In this document: piece after piece, positions 34,154 to 43,527 of the stretch | How the letters are laid out: every line of letters begins with the position of its first letter | Position numbering within the stretch: the first letter of the stretch is position 1 | NCBI RefSeq assembly: GCF_001623875.1 | Contig: NZ_LWAE01000002.1 | Span: 1,233,135-1,297,134, forward strand | Length of the DNA: 64,000 nt | Direction: 5' to 3' | DNA from: Clostridium magnum DSM 2767 | GTDB taxonomy: Bacteria; Bacillota; Clostridia; Clostridiales; Clostridiaceae | The notes under the pieces: model-generated | What the model saw: the letters and a program-made list of their open reading frames with translations, nothing else | Database searches by the model: none | What the model was told of the DNA's origin: nothing | Translations under genes and position numbers: made by a program

Positions 34154-36667
34154 TTACTTATCATTGATAAATTCCCTATCCAACTTATTACCCTTTACTT
34201 TAAGCTTTGCTTTATAAGTACCTTTAGGAGATTTAAAAGTGATAATATCAGTTTCTTTCTTCTCTTGTAATTGAGGTATATATGGCTCTAGGTTTACCCC
34301 TCCACTTTCAGCCGGAATACCAAAACCACATCCCTCTTTCCACCTGTTACAGCCCCATCCTGTAAATTTTTCTGTAGACTTATAAATCAAAGTACCTTCT
34401 TTACAAGCTGGACAGGAATAGGTCTTTTTATCAGAATGAACAGTTTCAGTGGCACCAGATGATTTAGCAGTATTAGAGCCTCCAATTCTATCTTTAATGT
34501 TCCAGTAGACACCTTCCTTAATTAAAAAGAATTCCTTATCTACTTTCTCTTTAGTGGTAGGGTCAGTACAACCTTTTATACTAGCCTTATCCCCTTTTAG
34601 AAGTTGTTTAGCTGCAGTTTTGGTTAATGTCTTACCATACTTGCCTAATATCTTATCATTCTTCCATAAGGTAAATTTGCAACCCTCTCTCCATTTGGAA
34701 CAAGAAAAGCCTTTTGAGGTTTCGATTATATCTGCTCCGCACTCTTTGCATTGCCCTATAACCTCATTGGATTTAGATCCACTTTCGCCATTGGATGATT
34801 CAAAGGTAATATTTTGAATTTTCTTTGCTTCTTCTACAAGGAACTTAGAGTAGTTATGAATACTCTCCATAAATCTTTGAACAGGGTATTGACCTTTAGC
34901 CATCAAGTTAAGTGCTTTTTCCCATTTAGCAGTAAGTTCTGGTGACTTAATTTCCTTTGGAACTATCTCTATAAGCTTGATACCTTTATCAGTAGGTATT
35001 AAGTAATCAATCTTTCCTTTTTTCTTTCTAACAACATAACCCCTTGCTATTAAGGTTTCGATTATAGAAGCTCTCGTAGCAGGAGTTCCAAGACCGCCTT
35101 CTTTTAGTTGTTCTTTTAATTCTTCATCTTCAACAAATCTTCCCGCATGTTCCATAGCTTCAAGTAATGTAGCCTCATTGTATAGTGATGGTGGCTTTGT
35201 AGCATCTTTTTTACACTCAGCCTTATTAATTTTAAATGTATCTCCTATAGCGCATTTAGGAAGTTCCTGTTTTTCTTCATCTTCCCCATCCTTATTATCT
35301 TTACTTTCATTCTCTGATTCATCATTCTGATATAATACTTTCCAACCTTTTTTTATCGGTGTTGAGCCTTTTGTTGCAAAGGATTCATTTTCACAGGTAG
35401 TTATTATAGTAGTTGATAAATACTCATATGGAGGAAGAAAAATAGCTAAAAACCGTCTAACTATAATGTCATAAACCTTCTTTTCTCTATCAGATAAGGA
35501 ATTTAAGTCAGCAGCAACCTCAGTTGGGAGCAGAGCGTGATGGTCTGACACTTTACTGTTATCAACCACTTTCTTATCTAATTTTAAGTTCTTCATCTGC
35601 AATATATAATCACAAACTTTTTCTAGTGGCGAGTATTTTACTGCCTTAACTCTATCCATTAATGTAGGTACTATATCATCACTTATATATTTAGAATCAG
35701 TACGAGGATAGGTAATAATTTTTTTCTCATATAATGATTGTGCAGTTTGTAAGGTTTCATTTGCAGATAACCCTAGTTTCCTTACACATGTCCTTTGCAG
35801 TTCTGTTAAATCAAATAATTGAGGTGCATACTGCTTCTTATTTTCTGTTTTAACATCTTGAACGACTGCCACTTTTCCAGTAATTTTATTAACTATTACA
35901 TCAGCTTTAGCTTTATCAAATATTCTGCTCTCTTTAGATGTAGGATCAAACCATGTTCCGCTGAAGGTATCATATATTGATTTAATAGTCCAGAAGTCTT
36001 TAGGTACGAAGTTTTCAATCTCGTGATGCCTATTTACTATCATGGACAAGGTTGGGGTTTGTACCCTTCCAAGGGATAATGCTTCTTTCCTAGTAGTAAT
36101 TCCACTTAATGAATCTTTGTATTTCAGAGTGAATGATCTTGTTCCATTCATTCCCACAAGCCAGTCGGATTCAGCTCTACACTTTGCTGAAAGATAAAGA
36201 TTATCATAATCTGAACCAGGCTTTAAATTTGCGAAGCCTTCTCTGATAGCTTTATCAGTTTGGGAATTAATCCAAAGTCTTTTAAATGGTTTCTTGCAGC
36301 CTGCAAGCTGATGAATTAACCGGAATATATGTTCGCCTTCCCTCGCTGAATCAGTGGCTACAACAATATAATCTACATCAGGACTATTCATAAGCTTCTT
36401 AACAACACTAAATTGTTTTGCAGTTTTAGGGTTGACTTTTAACTTAAACTTATCCGGCAATATAGGTAATGTATCAAAAGACCATTTTGCATATTTTTCA
36501 TCCATTTCTTCTGGATCACAGATGCTAACCAGATGACCCACTGCCCAGCTTACTATAAATTTATCTCCTTCTATATATCCATCATGTCTAGTATTAGTTT
36601 TATTTACTACTTTAGCAATGTCCATAGCAACACTTGGCTTTTCGGCAAGTACGAATACCTTCCCCAT
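34154..36667 (-). CDS. topB: DNA topoisomerase III
   Basis: I start at ATG 36667 (MGKVFVLAEKPSVAMDIAKV) behind GAAAGGAAG, giving 837 residues. The Toprim domain has AEKPS and ATDSAREGEHIF. The catalytic Tyr is in IITYPRTDSKYIS. Domain II/III motifs SLGRVQTPTLSMIV and LGTPATRASIIE follow. The C-terminus has two or three Cys-rich zinc modules (CKECGADIIETSKGFSC; CPACKEGTLIYKSTEKFTGW). It is longer than chromosomal TopB of about 700 residues, as is common on plasmids and integrative elements. Confidence 0.95.
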   Translation of the reverse strand: MGKVFVLAEKPSVAMDIAKVVNKTNTRHDGYIEGDKFIVSWAVGHLVSICDPEEMDEKYAKWSFDTLPILPDKFKLKVNPKTAKQFSVVKKLMNSPDVDYIVVATDSAREGEHIFRLIHQLAGCKKPFKRLWINSQTDKAIREGFANLKPGSDYDNLYLSAKCRAESDWLVGMNGTRSFTLKYKDSLSGITTRKEALSLGRVQTPTLSMIVNRHHEIENFVPKDFWTIKSIYDTFSGTWFDPTSKESRIFDKAKADVIVNKITGKVAVVQDVKTENKKQYAPQLFDLTELQRTCVRKLGLSANETLQTAQSLYEKKIITYPRTDSKYISDDIVPTLMDRVKAVKYSPLEKVCDYILQMKNLKLDKKVVDNSKVSDHHALLPTEVAADLNSLSDREKKVYDIIVRRFLAIFLPPYEYLSTTIITTCENESFATKGSTPIKKGWKVLYQNDESENESKDNKDGEDEEKQELPKCAIGDTFKINKAECKKDATKPPSLYNEATLLEAMEHAGRFVEDEELKEQLKEGGLGTPATRASIIETLIARGYVVRKKKGKIDYLIPTDKGIKLIEIVPKEIKSPELTAKWEKALNLMAKGQYPVQRFMESIHNYSKFLVEEAKKIQNITFESSNGESGSKSNEVIGQCKECGADIIETSKGFSCSKWREGCKFTLWKNDKILGKYGKTLTKTAAKQLLKGDKASIKGCTDPTTKEKVDKEFFLIKEGVYWNIKDRIGGSNTAKSSGATETVHSDKKTYSCPACKEGTLIYKSTEKFTGWGCNRWKEGCGFGIPAESGGVNLEPYIPQLQEKKETDIITFKSPKGTYKAKLKVKGNKLDREFINDK

Positions 36668-36723
36668 ATTTAAAGTCTTCCTTTCGCTTTTCATTAAATT
36701 TTATCTATATGTTAAAGGTGGCC

Positions 36724-36990
36724 TTATCTAGCCACCTTAACCATCAAATCAGAAATCATATTTATATATTTTCTGTCATCAGAGATTCTAATCAAACTTT
36801 CTATAAAGTGTTTACTCTTGCTCTTAGGCAACTGCTTTCTTTCAACCAATTTAATTAGAACCATACAAGTATTATAGTTTTCTACGTGAGTGTGACCTTC
36901 TGCAAAACCTTTGTGAGTATTATGAACAATATAACCATAGCTAGCTCTATATACCTTGAAATCATGGTATTGGCATATCTGCTTTGACAT
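36724..36990 (-). CDS. hypothetical protein upstream of topB
   Basis: ATG 36990 lies eight bases after AAGGAG; the product has 88 residues. It is basic and His-rich (MSKQICQYHDFKVYRASYGY; NTHKGFAEGHTHVENYNTC), with a helical C-terminus. I do not recognise the family. It directly precedes topB and shares the long structured leader at 37080-37400. Confidence 0.65.
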   Translation of the reverse strand: MSKQICQYHDFKVYRASYGYIVHNTHKGFAEGHTHVENYNTCMVLIKLVERKQLPKSKSKHFIESLIRISDDRKYINMISDLMVKVAR

Positions 36991-37079
36991 ATCTCTCACT
37001 CCTTAGCTTATTAGTTAATTTAAATGGTGTACCTTTGAACAAAAGTCCAATATATACTTTCATTTGCATTTACTTATAA

Positions 37080-37400
37080 GCCCCAAAGAATATTCTTTGG
37101 ATTTGCATAAGTCTAATATTAAATTGTAATCTTCTAATCCCTAGAGATGTGCTTTTGCAACCTTATATATAAATAATACTTTGTCACATATAAGGATTAG
37201 AGATTTGAGCTACAAGCCTCCCCTCAAGATACTGGAGTCTATCGGTTATCAGGAAGCTATAATCATGCATAAAAAGCTACAGTACAATGAGATATCTTGA
37301 GAAGCGGATTAAATGTGATTTGCATTACCCATTGTTATGAATTTTATAGGGAATATTTGTACTGCCTATGCTTTTTTTATTGTACAAAATTATATCTTAC
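37080..37400 (-). ncRNA. candidate structured RNA or leader upstream of the topB operon
   Basis: This ~320-nt noncoding stretch contains nested complementarity. CTCAAGATA (about 37222-37230) pairs with TATCTTGAG (about 37292-37300), with AGCT-flanked palindromic sequence inside. CTAATCC and GGATTAG (about 37134 and 37195) enclose CTTATAT/ATATAAG arms. TTGTAC/GTACAA repeats lie beyond. It could be a leader RNA of the 36990 gene or part of a replication region. No known family was recognised. Confidence 0.35.
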
Positions 37401-37679
37401 ATATATTATACAATAAAATTATTTAATTATCAATAACACTATGATGTAATAATAAATAATGAATTAGAAAAACTTACTAAATTTATATAAATATACAATA
37501 GCAAAGATGTATTTGAATAAACAAATTTATTGTGTTATAATTATATATATAATAAGATTAAAATTGTACTAATCCTTTTTTACAATGAATGAGTATTGCA
37601 ACGATTGAATACTCAAAATCTAAAAATAAAAGAATGGATGCTGAAGCATTCGAGAAAAGAAAGGTAGAGGTGTTAAATT

Positions 37680-38420
37680 ATGATGAAGAAAGCAAATGAA
37701 AAACAATCACTATATATAAATAGATTAAGCTATACCCTATATAAATTATGTGGGTGCGAAAATAAGAAGATAATAATATTCCCAGACGAAGCAGAGCAGC
37801 TACCTGCAGATATGGCAGAAGATATGATAAAGGAGTTAAAACAGAAGATATACAAAAAGGAATTAGAAAATTATGTTTTTCCATACCTTTATCAAACGGA
37901 TAAGCTAGAAGAAATAAAGTCAATAAAGATTGGCCAGTACAAAAAAATAGAAAAGGTTAAACCAGTAGATACAACTCTATATGTTGTAACAACAGATGGA
38001 GAGGAATATCGAATTAATGGCAATTCAAAGCTTCTTATAGGTAAAACAGAGAGCAGTTTACAACAGGTGTATGAGGCTCTAGTAAAAGCTATCAACTATG
38101 ACAAAGGTGTTAGATTATATGTTTCTGATAACTTGGCGTCTATATCAGTTAAGGATCAAGAAAGGGATACTTATATAGCTTCAATAATTGAAATAATAAA
38201 TGCAATCATAGAAATCATGGGTAATAAAATGCCTATCAGCTGGGATAACAAATATAAACCAGAGCATATAGTAAAATTACAAATTTACATTAATGAGAGA
38301 AATCAAGATGTAGCTGCTAAGTTCAAAGCTGTAATGGGAAATGCACAACAAGCTCAGGATTTCTGTACGCTTCTTAAAGCAGGACAGGAGCATTACTTTG
38401 GGTTAACAGAAAAGGAATAA
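37680..38420 (+). CDS. hypothetical protein (246 aa)
   Basis: A soluble, mostly helical protein starting MMKKANEKQSLYINRLSYTL, with a central beta-containing segment (TLYVVTTDGEEYRINGNSKL) and a helical end. GTAGAGGTG precedes the ATG. It starts a plus-strand run of four genes (37680-40060) facing away from topB. I do not recognise the family. An overlapping 36-codon frame begins at 37589 but has no ribosome site. Confidence 0.7.
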   Translation: MMKKANEKQSLYINRLSYTLYKLCGCENKKIIIFPDEAEQLPADMAEDMIKELKQKIYKKELENYVFPYLYQTDKLEEIKSIKIGQYKKIEKVKPVDTTLYVVTTDGEEYRINGNSKLLIGKTESSLQQVYEALVKAINYDKGVRLYVSDNLASISVKDQERDTYIASIIEIINAIIEIMGNKMPISWDNKYKPEHIVKLQIYINERNQDVAAKFKAVMGNAQQAQDFCTLLKAGQEHYFGLTEKE

Positions 38421-38434
38421 GGAGGTAACTGATT

Positions 38435-38560
38435 ATGAAAAAACTTTTAGTATTTCTTATGTTTATAGGAATTTCATACCTAACATTAAAGTTTTTAAGT
38501 CCACTTTTAGGTTTAGATTTTAAAGACTTTTTACCTAGCAGTAAACTTGTAGGAATATAA
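38435..38560 (+). CDS. small membrane peptide (41 aa)
   Basis: AAGGAGGTAACTGATT precedes ATG 38435. The product MKKLLVFLMFIGISYLTLKF then LSPLLGLDFKDFLPSSKLVGI is one hydrophobic helix with a short polar tail. It lies 14 bp after the previous gene and 41 bp before the next. Function unknown. Confidence 0.6.
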   Translation: MKKLLVFLMFIGISYLTLKFLSPLLGLDFKDFLPSSKLVGI

Positions 38561-38601
38561 GTCTGTAGTTTTCAGTGAGGGATATTAAGGGAGGTCATTA
38601 A

Positions 38602-39447
38602 ATGATATGTACTAAGTGTAGGGACGATAATCCTGATACTAATGTGTTTTGTAGTAAATGTGGTAAAAAGCTAAATGGGAGCAGTAATAAAGGTAAAAAA
38701 GCATTAATGATAGGTATGTCTACTGTTGTTGCTTTAGGAATAGGTATCGGAGGGTATAGCTATTTCAAGCTGAACAATGGACAACCAACTAAAAGTAATA
38801 CCTCCAGCACCTCTACAAAAACAGACGATAAGGTCAAAGAAAAGAAGAATGAACTTAATGGTGTTGATATAGGAATCCTAACTAAAGAAGATATTGCAAA
38901 GGCAGTAGAAAAGGGAAAAGAGTATAAGGGAAAAGCAGTGACTGTTGAAGGCAAAAATATGATTACTAGATCCAGTAATGAGTTCAAAGAAACTCTAGGG
39001 AAAAGGTTTGGTATAGCAACTCCATATAATCAAGTAGTATCTGCAAGTGTAAGTTATGCAAATAAATATATTGATCCTACTGTAGATAATGTTATGGAAA
39101 CATTTAAACAATTAAGCCCAACTTATTTAAGTGAGATAGTTGGAATGGCATTCGTTGGTGGAGACAATATCAATTTTGCAAAAGAATTACACATGACTTT
39201 AAAAGTTTATGGTGATGAAGAGAAAGTTCTACAGCCAAAAGAGATGTTTAGGGAAGATTACTTCCCACCAGCAAAACCAACTGAGTTTTTCCCATATACA
39301 CCTATATATGTTGACAGTGTAGCTGCGAGATTTGATGCAAAAGAAGTTCAAAAATTAAATCCTAAAGCAATAGAAATTATAGTTATTTATCCAGGTGGGA
39401 AAGAAGTAAGGCAGAAATTTGATTACAGTAAATTAAATGAATTATAG
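38602..39447 (+). CDS. zinc-ribbon membrane-anchored protein
   Basis: The 281 residues begin with a zinc ribbon (MICTKCRDDNPDTNVFCSKC), followed by a helix at about 36-56 and a Ser/Thr/Lys linker. An extracellular domain of about 200 residues contains TKEDIAKAVEKGKEYKGKAV. The layout of N-terminal zinc ribbon plus one helix plus external domain is common in Firmicutes. GGAGGTCATTAA precedes the ATG. Function unknown. Confidence 0.8.
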   Translation: MICTKCRDDNPDTNVFCSKCGKKLNGSSNKGKKALMIGMSTVVALGIGIGGYSYFKLNNGQPTKSNTSSTSTKTDDKVKEKKNELNGVDIGILTKEDIAKAVEKGKEYKGKAVTVEGKNMITRSSNEFKETLGKRFGIATPYNQVVSASVSYANKYIDPTVDNVMETFKQLSPTYLSEIVGMAFVGGDNINFAKELHMTLKVYGDEEKVLQPKEMFREDYFPPAKPTEFFPYTPIYVDSVAARFDAKEVQKLNPKAIEIIVIYPGGKEVRQKFDYSKLNEL

Positions 39448-39490
39448 TACTGATCACTTAGTAGATTTGTTATAAATATAGGGGGTTAAA

Positions 39491-40060
39491 ATGAAGAAAA
39501 TATCAATGCTAGTATTATCTATAGTAGTTGCAAGCTCAATGTTTACTGGATGCTCTAAGAAAGCAGAGCAATCAGCAGCACAGGAAAAGAAGCAGGAACA
39601 AAAAGTTGAAAATAAAACGGAAACTGTTCAAAAGGAAGTACCTGTTTACCATATATATAAATTAGCTAAATACATGGATTCTTCTAAGTACACCCAACAG
39701 CAGAAGGATCTATTGCAGACAAGGGCAAATCAATTAAAAAGAAAAGATAATGAGAAGATTTCAATTGATGTTTGGGATAGTGATATAGGCTATGATAAAG
39801 ATGGAGGCTTACAACTATATGCTTTTATTAGCAATTGGTCAGCAAGTGATATACAGAAATTAAACTATCAGGTAAACATAACAGGTAAGGATGGTCGCAA
39901 AATTGCTTCAGCGTATTTTAAACTGTCACTAGAAGAAACAGGCAACATACCAGCAAATCAGTCAGTACTTGTATGGCTCCATTTTGATCCTCAGTTTGTT
40001 TATACAAAAGATTATGATTTTAAAAATGGATTTTCTACAGAAGCAGTATATCAATATTAA
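39491..40060 (+). CDS. lipoprotein (189 aa)
   Basis: The lipobox is SSMFTGCSK (Cys 21). A Gln/Lys/Glu-rich linker and an external domain with YHIYKLAKYMDSSKYTQQQK and LKLNYQVNITGKDGR-like beta segments follow. AGGGGGTTAAA precedes the ATG. It ends the 37680-40060 gene run. The domain resembles Ig-like FxLYD-type folds in length; this is weak inference. Confidence 0.72.
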   Translation: MKKISMLVLSIVVASSMFTGCSKKAEQSAAQEKKQEQKVENKTETVQKEVPVYHIYKLAKYMDSSKYTQQQKDLLQTRANQLKRKDNEKISIDVWDSDIGYDKDGGLQLYAFISNWSASDIQKLNYQVNITGKDGRKIASAYFKLSLEETGNIPANQSVLVWLHFDPQFVYTKDYDFKNGFSTEAVYQY

Positions 40061-40070
40061 AAAATATTAA

Positions 40071-40155
40071 AAAAAGTTTAGGTAAATTCTCTTAGATTTA
40101 AAGCAATTAACTTTTAGTAAAGAGTGTAATTCTAAGGTTTAGCCTAAACTTTTTT
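40071..40155. terminator. terminator between convergent genes
   Basis: AAAAAGTTTAGG (40071-40082) pairs with CCTAAACTTTTT (40143-40154). Its 3' part (40121-40172) recurs, slightly changed, at 41391-41449. Confidence 0.55.
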
Positions 40156-40191
40156 ATATAAAACGATCATTTTAGCATTTTTACAATATTA

Positions 40192-41162
40192 TTAGTTACC
40201 AGAGGAAAAAATATAAGAATTATCTTTAAATAATATAAATACGTGAGATGTAGAACCTAAATACGAATCTTTATGAATTCCATTTAGCTCACTTTCTACT
40301 TCTACTTCTACACTTGGAGTATCATCTCCTTCATCCCATTTAAACTCACAACTCTCTATATGTATAAGATTCCTTCCTGCATAATTATACGTATGAAGGT
40401 CCTTTTTTGTATCTTTAATAGTTTCGTCATAGCATTTTTGGGTGGTTATTGATTTTAAATCATCTAATTTTCCACTTAAATTATTAAATCCACCACAGTA
40501 ACGAATGCTTAAGTATTTGTCAGACAAATTAAACGCTTTTTCTTGAAAATTTGATATACATTTCTGAAGTGCTATCAGCTTATTCTCATCTAAAGGACCT
40601 GCTTTAATAAAGCTATAAACATTAATAATCCTATACTTTCCGAATCTATCTTGAAGTATTATTAATACTGCATTTTCATTAACCACTTCTTTTCCATTTA
40701 GTTTGTAGTCTACATTATAATACACATCAAAAGCTTTGTATGTCCCATCCTCTAATGTTATATTCTCTCCTGATGCCAAAAGCATAGTCTTATTTATTTT
40801 TATTAATTCATTTGTTTGGTTTCTATCTATAAAAGTATTATATAGTCTTAATTGAGTACCATAAAAATGAGTAGTACCTATATTTTTTAATACTTCGTTA
40901 TACTGCTTTTCAACGTTACCAGCATTCAAATTATAATATGAATTTAAGAAAGTCATTGCAATATCTTTAACATACATGTTGTCATTATACGGTTGATTTG
41001 AGATTGTATTACTTGACGGAGTATCATTTACCTTATTATCTGTTTTTTTATTATCTACTGCCTTATTATCTGCTGCTTTCTTGCTATCCAGATCCTTTTG
41101 TATTACTTCTTGTTTTACATTATTAGTCTGATTGACACTTGTTTCCTTAGTGCAAGGAATAC
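40192..41162 (-). pseudogene. lipoprotein-like gene with broken N-terminus
   Basis: The frame is open from a TAG near 41164 to the stop at 40192. Its first ATG (40977, MYVKDIAMTFLNSYYNLNAG) has no ribosome site and lies inside a continuous frame. Upstream codons give CIPCTKETSVNQTNNVKQE, then a repetitive Asp/Asn/Lys linker (KAADNKAVDNKKTDNK). A good ribosome site (AAAGGAAG) and ATG near 41167 are one frame off and stop after 18 codons. A one-base indel or lost signal peptide would explain this. The main domain (about 260 residues) is unrecognised. Confidence 0.6.
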
Positions 41163-41390
41163 ACTAAACATTCACTTCCTTTCTCTAGCTGATCTCAATC
41201 AATTAGGTTTAATAATACGTATTTTTTTAAAATGAGTTAATATCTCCTTAATTTTATATTTCTACAGTTATAAATGGAATTCATTAACTATATCGGTATG
41301 ATTATGTCGATATTAATACTTAACAAGTAAATTTAATAGAAGTACTATTTAGCTTGCTCTCATAGATTTTATTCGATTTATTTTTAATTA

Positions 41391-41449
41391 AGAGTGTAAT
41401 TCTAAGGTTTTGCTTAAACTTTTTTCTTATTTTTTATATAAAAACGAGC
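41391..41449. repeat. second copy of a terminator-proximal 50-bp repeat
   Basis: AGAGTGTAATTCTAAGGTTT and the following TTAAACTTTTTT and ATATAAAACGA segments match 40121-40172 with small changes. The two copies flank the broken lipoprotein gene in the same orientation. Confidence 0.6.
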
Positions 41450-41478
41450 ACTTTCTCACCATAATATGGACAAAATAT

Positions 41479-41778
41479 CACTTCATACCGTAAAAAGATA
41501 TACGAAGTGGGAAATATAGAAATATTTGAAAAAAGGTTTTTAGTATTTTTTGTTCCTCCCCTACTTCCCTTCCCCCTTTTAAATATGTACAAATAAAAAA
41601 ATAAAGAAAAAAAATAAAAAAGGGAAAAAGAAAAATAAAAAAAAGAACGAGAAAATTTTTTTCCACCGGAAGTTAGAATAACTGAGAGAGTTTTTAAGAG
41701 GACAGGCAGAGGAGCTTGAGCGGAGGGAGGATTTTATATATTATCCACTTCGTATATCTTTTTGCGGTGCGAAGTGGG
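41479..41778. mobile_element. MITE-like 300-bp element with long terminal inverted repeats
   Basis: The left arm (41479-41511) and right arm (41745-41778) are inverted copies. Over 23 bp (41488-41510 against 41745-41767) they differ at one position. Each arm is itself a hairpin (CACTTC...GAAGTG). The interior is noncoding and strand-asymmetric: a pyrimidine block (CTCCCCTACTTCCC), then long A/G-rich runs. No gene is inside. It could be a miniature mobile element or a replication or transfer site. Confidence 0.5.
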
Positions 41779-41960
41779 TAATTTCAATGTAATGGAAACC
41801 TTATAGAAAAGTTTTAGGGCTAGAATCAAACTTCGATAATATTATTAATGAATGGGTATTACCATCATCTGCATCATAAGGGTCAATAAAATCACCATAT
41901 TAGTATATAGTGATTTTAACATTTTAGTTATTCTTTTGAATAAAGATAATGATAGCATCC

Positions 41961-42926
41961 TTATTTTGAAGCTAATATCTTACTTTCTATCTCACGTAAC
42001 TTATTGTACACAGCCTCATCATCACTTTTACTTAATTTTATTCCTATATTATATGAACCGACTGTTACATCGTCTTCATCCCTAATACTTTGAGAATATG
42101 GTTTTACTATAAGTAAATCTTTTAATTCCTGACGATACAGATCTCTATCAATCTTAAAACTACTAAAAATTATTTTTTGGGAACATGGAGCACTTAAGCT
42201 ATCTGCAGCTAATTGTAGTATCCCAATCCCCCCATAATATTCATTAGCAACTCCTAATGGTGGCTTTATTAAGCATATACTTGCATTCTTCTGTTTTGAA
42301 TTGTACAAATTAAAAAAGATTAAAGAATCGGTAACACAAATATCTGTATTAAAGTGCTTTTCTACTATTGGTATTGAGAAAACTCCACTTCCATTTTTTA
42401 AATCTTTAATATGCAATTCTCCCTCTTGAATTCCTTTTCCTGAACTATTTGTTACAAAAAAATATGTGTAATAAGTATCTTTTAAAATACTTTTTTGTGA
42501 TTCATAATCATATCCAAAATCATCTATTTTATCTTCATTAGCATAGTTAATTAATTGATTTATGTTAAGCAACTCTTTAAAAAAGAGGTTATAGTCTATA
42601 TTGTATATATCACAGAGAGTAAGAATCGTCTCAGTATTTGGTAATGCATGTCCGTTTGTATACCTTGATGTTAAAGAAGGATCAACTCCTAATAAATCTG
42701 CCAATTCTTTATTATTCAACCTATTTAAACGTTTTATTTCATTAAAATTATACGCTACAATCGCGTCGCTTCTCTTTTTTACTTTTTCTTTCAGCATTAT
42801 TAAATTTTTATTAGCAGTAACAACATCTGAACTAATTGAATGTTTTACTGTTTCTGCCAACCTATTAATTTCACGATTAAGTTCTGTAACTTCTGATTTT
42901 AAGGATATCAAATCTCTTCTCTCCAT
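41961..42926 (-). CDS. XRE-family transcriptional regulator with C-terminal sensory region
   Basis: The 321-residue protein has an N-terminal coiled coil (about 1-55). The HTH follows (about 60-115: IKRLNRLNNKELADLLGVDP then SLTSRYTNGHALPNTETI). The C-terminal part is about 180 mixed residues. The HTH matches the Cro/C1 fold. The map places it between the MITE-like element and the genes from 43171. Effector unknown. Confidence 0.85.
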   Translation of the reverse strand: MERRDLISLKSEVTELNREINRLAETVKHSISSDVVTANKNLIMLKEKVKKRSDAIVAYNFNEIKRLNRLNNKELADLLGVDPSLTSRYTNGHALPNTETILTLCDIYNIDYNLFFKELLNINQLINYANEDKIDDFGYDYESQKSILKDTYYTYFFVTNSSGKGIQEGELHIKDLKNGSGVFSIPIVEKHFNTDICVTDSLIFFNLYNSKQKNASICLIKPPLGVANEYYGGIGILQLAADSLSAPCSQKIIFSSFKIDRDLYRQELKDLLIVKPYSQSIRDEDDVTVGSYNIGIKLSKSDDEAVYNKLREIESKILASK

Positions 42927-43170
42927 AAATAAAATCCCCCCTCATCATTTCGTTCATAAAAATTTAACATTATTGATTATATTGAAACATAAATTGTTTC
43001 ATTTTTCAATTATTTTCTTTTTTCATCCATTACTTAATGAACTGTAGCTAAATTGTTATACTTTAAATAGAAGATAAGCCTGGACAATTTTTGTTAAAGA
43101 GGATAGTCCAAATAGTTAATTTATAATGGGTACAAGGCTAATCTTAATAATGAAAAAGGGAGATGATATT

Positions 43171-43398
43171 ATGTCTGAAAATTCTTCTAATCCTTTAGCA
43201 AAAGCTATAGTTGAAGGTGCTGCAGCGGCTATAGGTGAAGCTGTTTGTGGTAAAGGTGGTTCAATTATTGGTGCTGGAATAGGTGCAGCTATCTCTAATA
43301 GTGATGTGATGAATAAGCCACTTGGGTCCTCAAGTGTAAAAGTTACTGAATGGGATGAATCACAAGGTAAATGGGTGGAAGTTAATAATATTTATTAA
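43171..43398 (+). CDS. small glycine-zipper protein
   Basis: I start at ATG 43171 (MSENSSNPLAKAIVEGAAAA) behind GGGAGATGATATT; 75 residues. Residues 12-45 are a Gly/Ala-rich helix with GxxxG spacing (GKGGSIIGAGIGAAIS) and the tail is polar. Glycine-zipper helices occur in membrane-inserting bacteriocins, toxins and phage proteins. There is no double-glycine leader or immunity gene beside it, so a bacteriocin call is not justified. Confidence 0.65.
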   Translation: MSENSSNPLAKAIVEGAAAAIGEAVCGKGGSIIGAGIGAAISNSDVMNKPLGSSSVKVTEWDESQGKWVEVNNIY

Positions 43399-43527
43399 AA
43401 CTAATAATCACATTGCCGGGTATACATCAATGTATAGTTTGGTTTTATTAATTGATGTATACTAGCTCTTCACAAAATTAATTAAGTATATTATTAATTC
43501 AATTGAACATTTTAGGGGGGTTTTATT

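Noticed and set aside
37589..37699. 36-codon frame overlapping the start of the 37680 gene
   Set aside because: No ribosome site before its ATG and no recognisable product.
41478..41666. 62-codon open frame on the minus strand rich in Phe/Ile/Leu
   Set aside because: It is a translation of the A-rich interior of the inverted-repeat element, with very low complexity and no ribosome site.
43171..43398. Bacteriocin call for the glycine-rich peptide
   Set aside because: No leader cleavage site, no transporter and no immunity gene nearby; composition alone is not enough.
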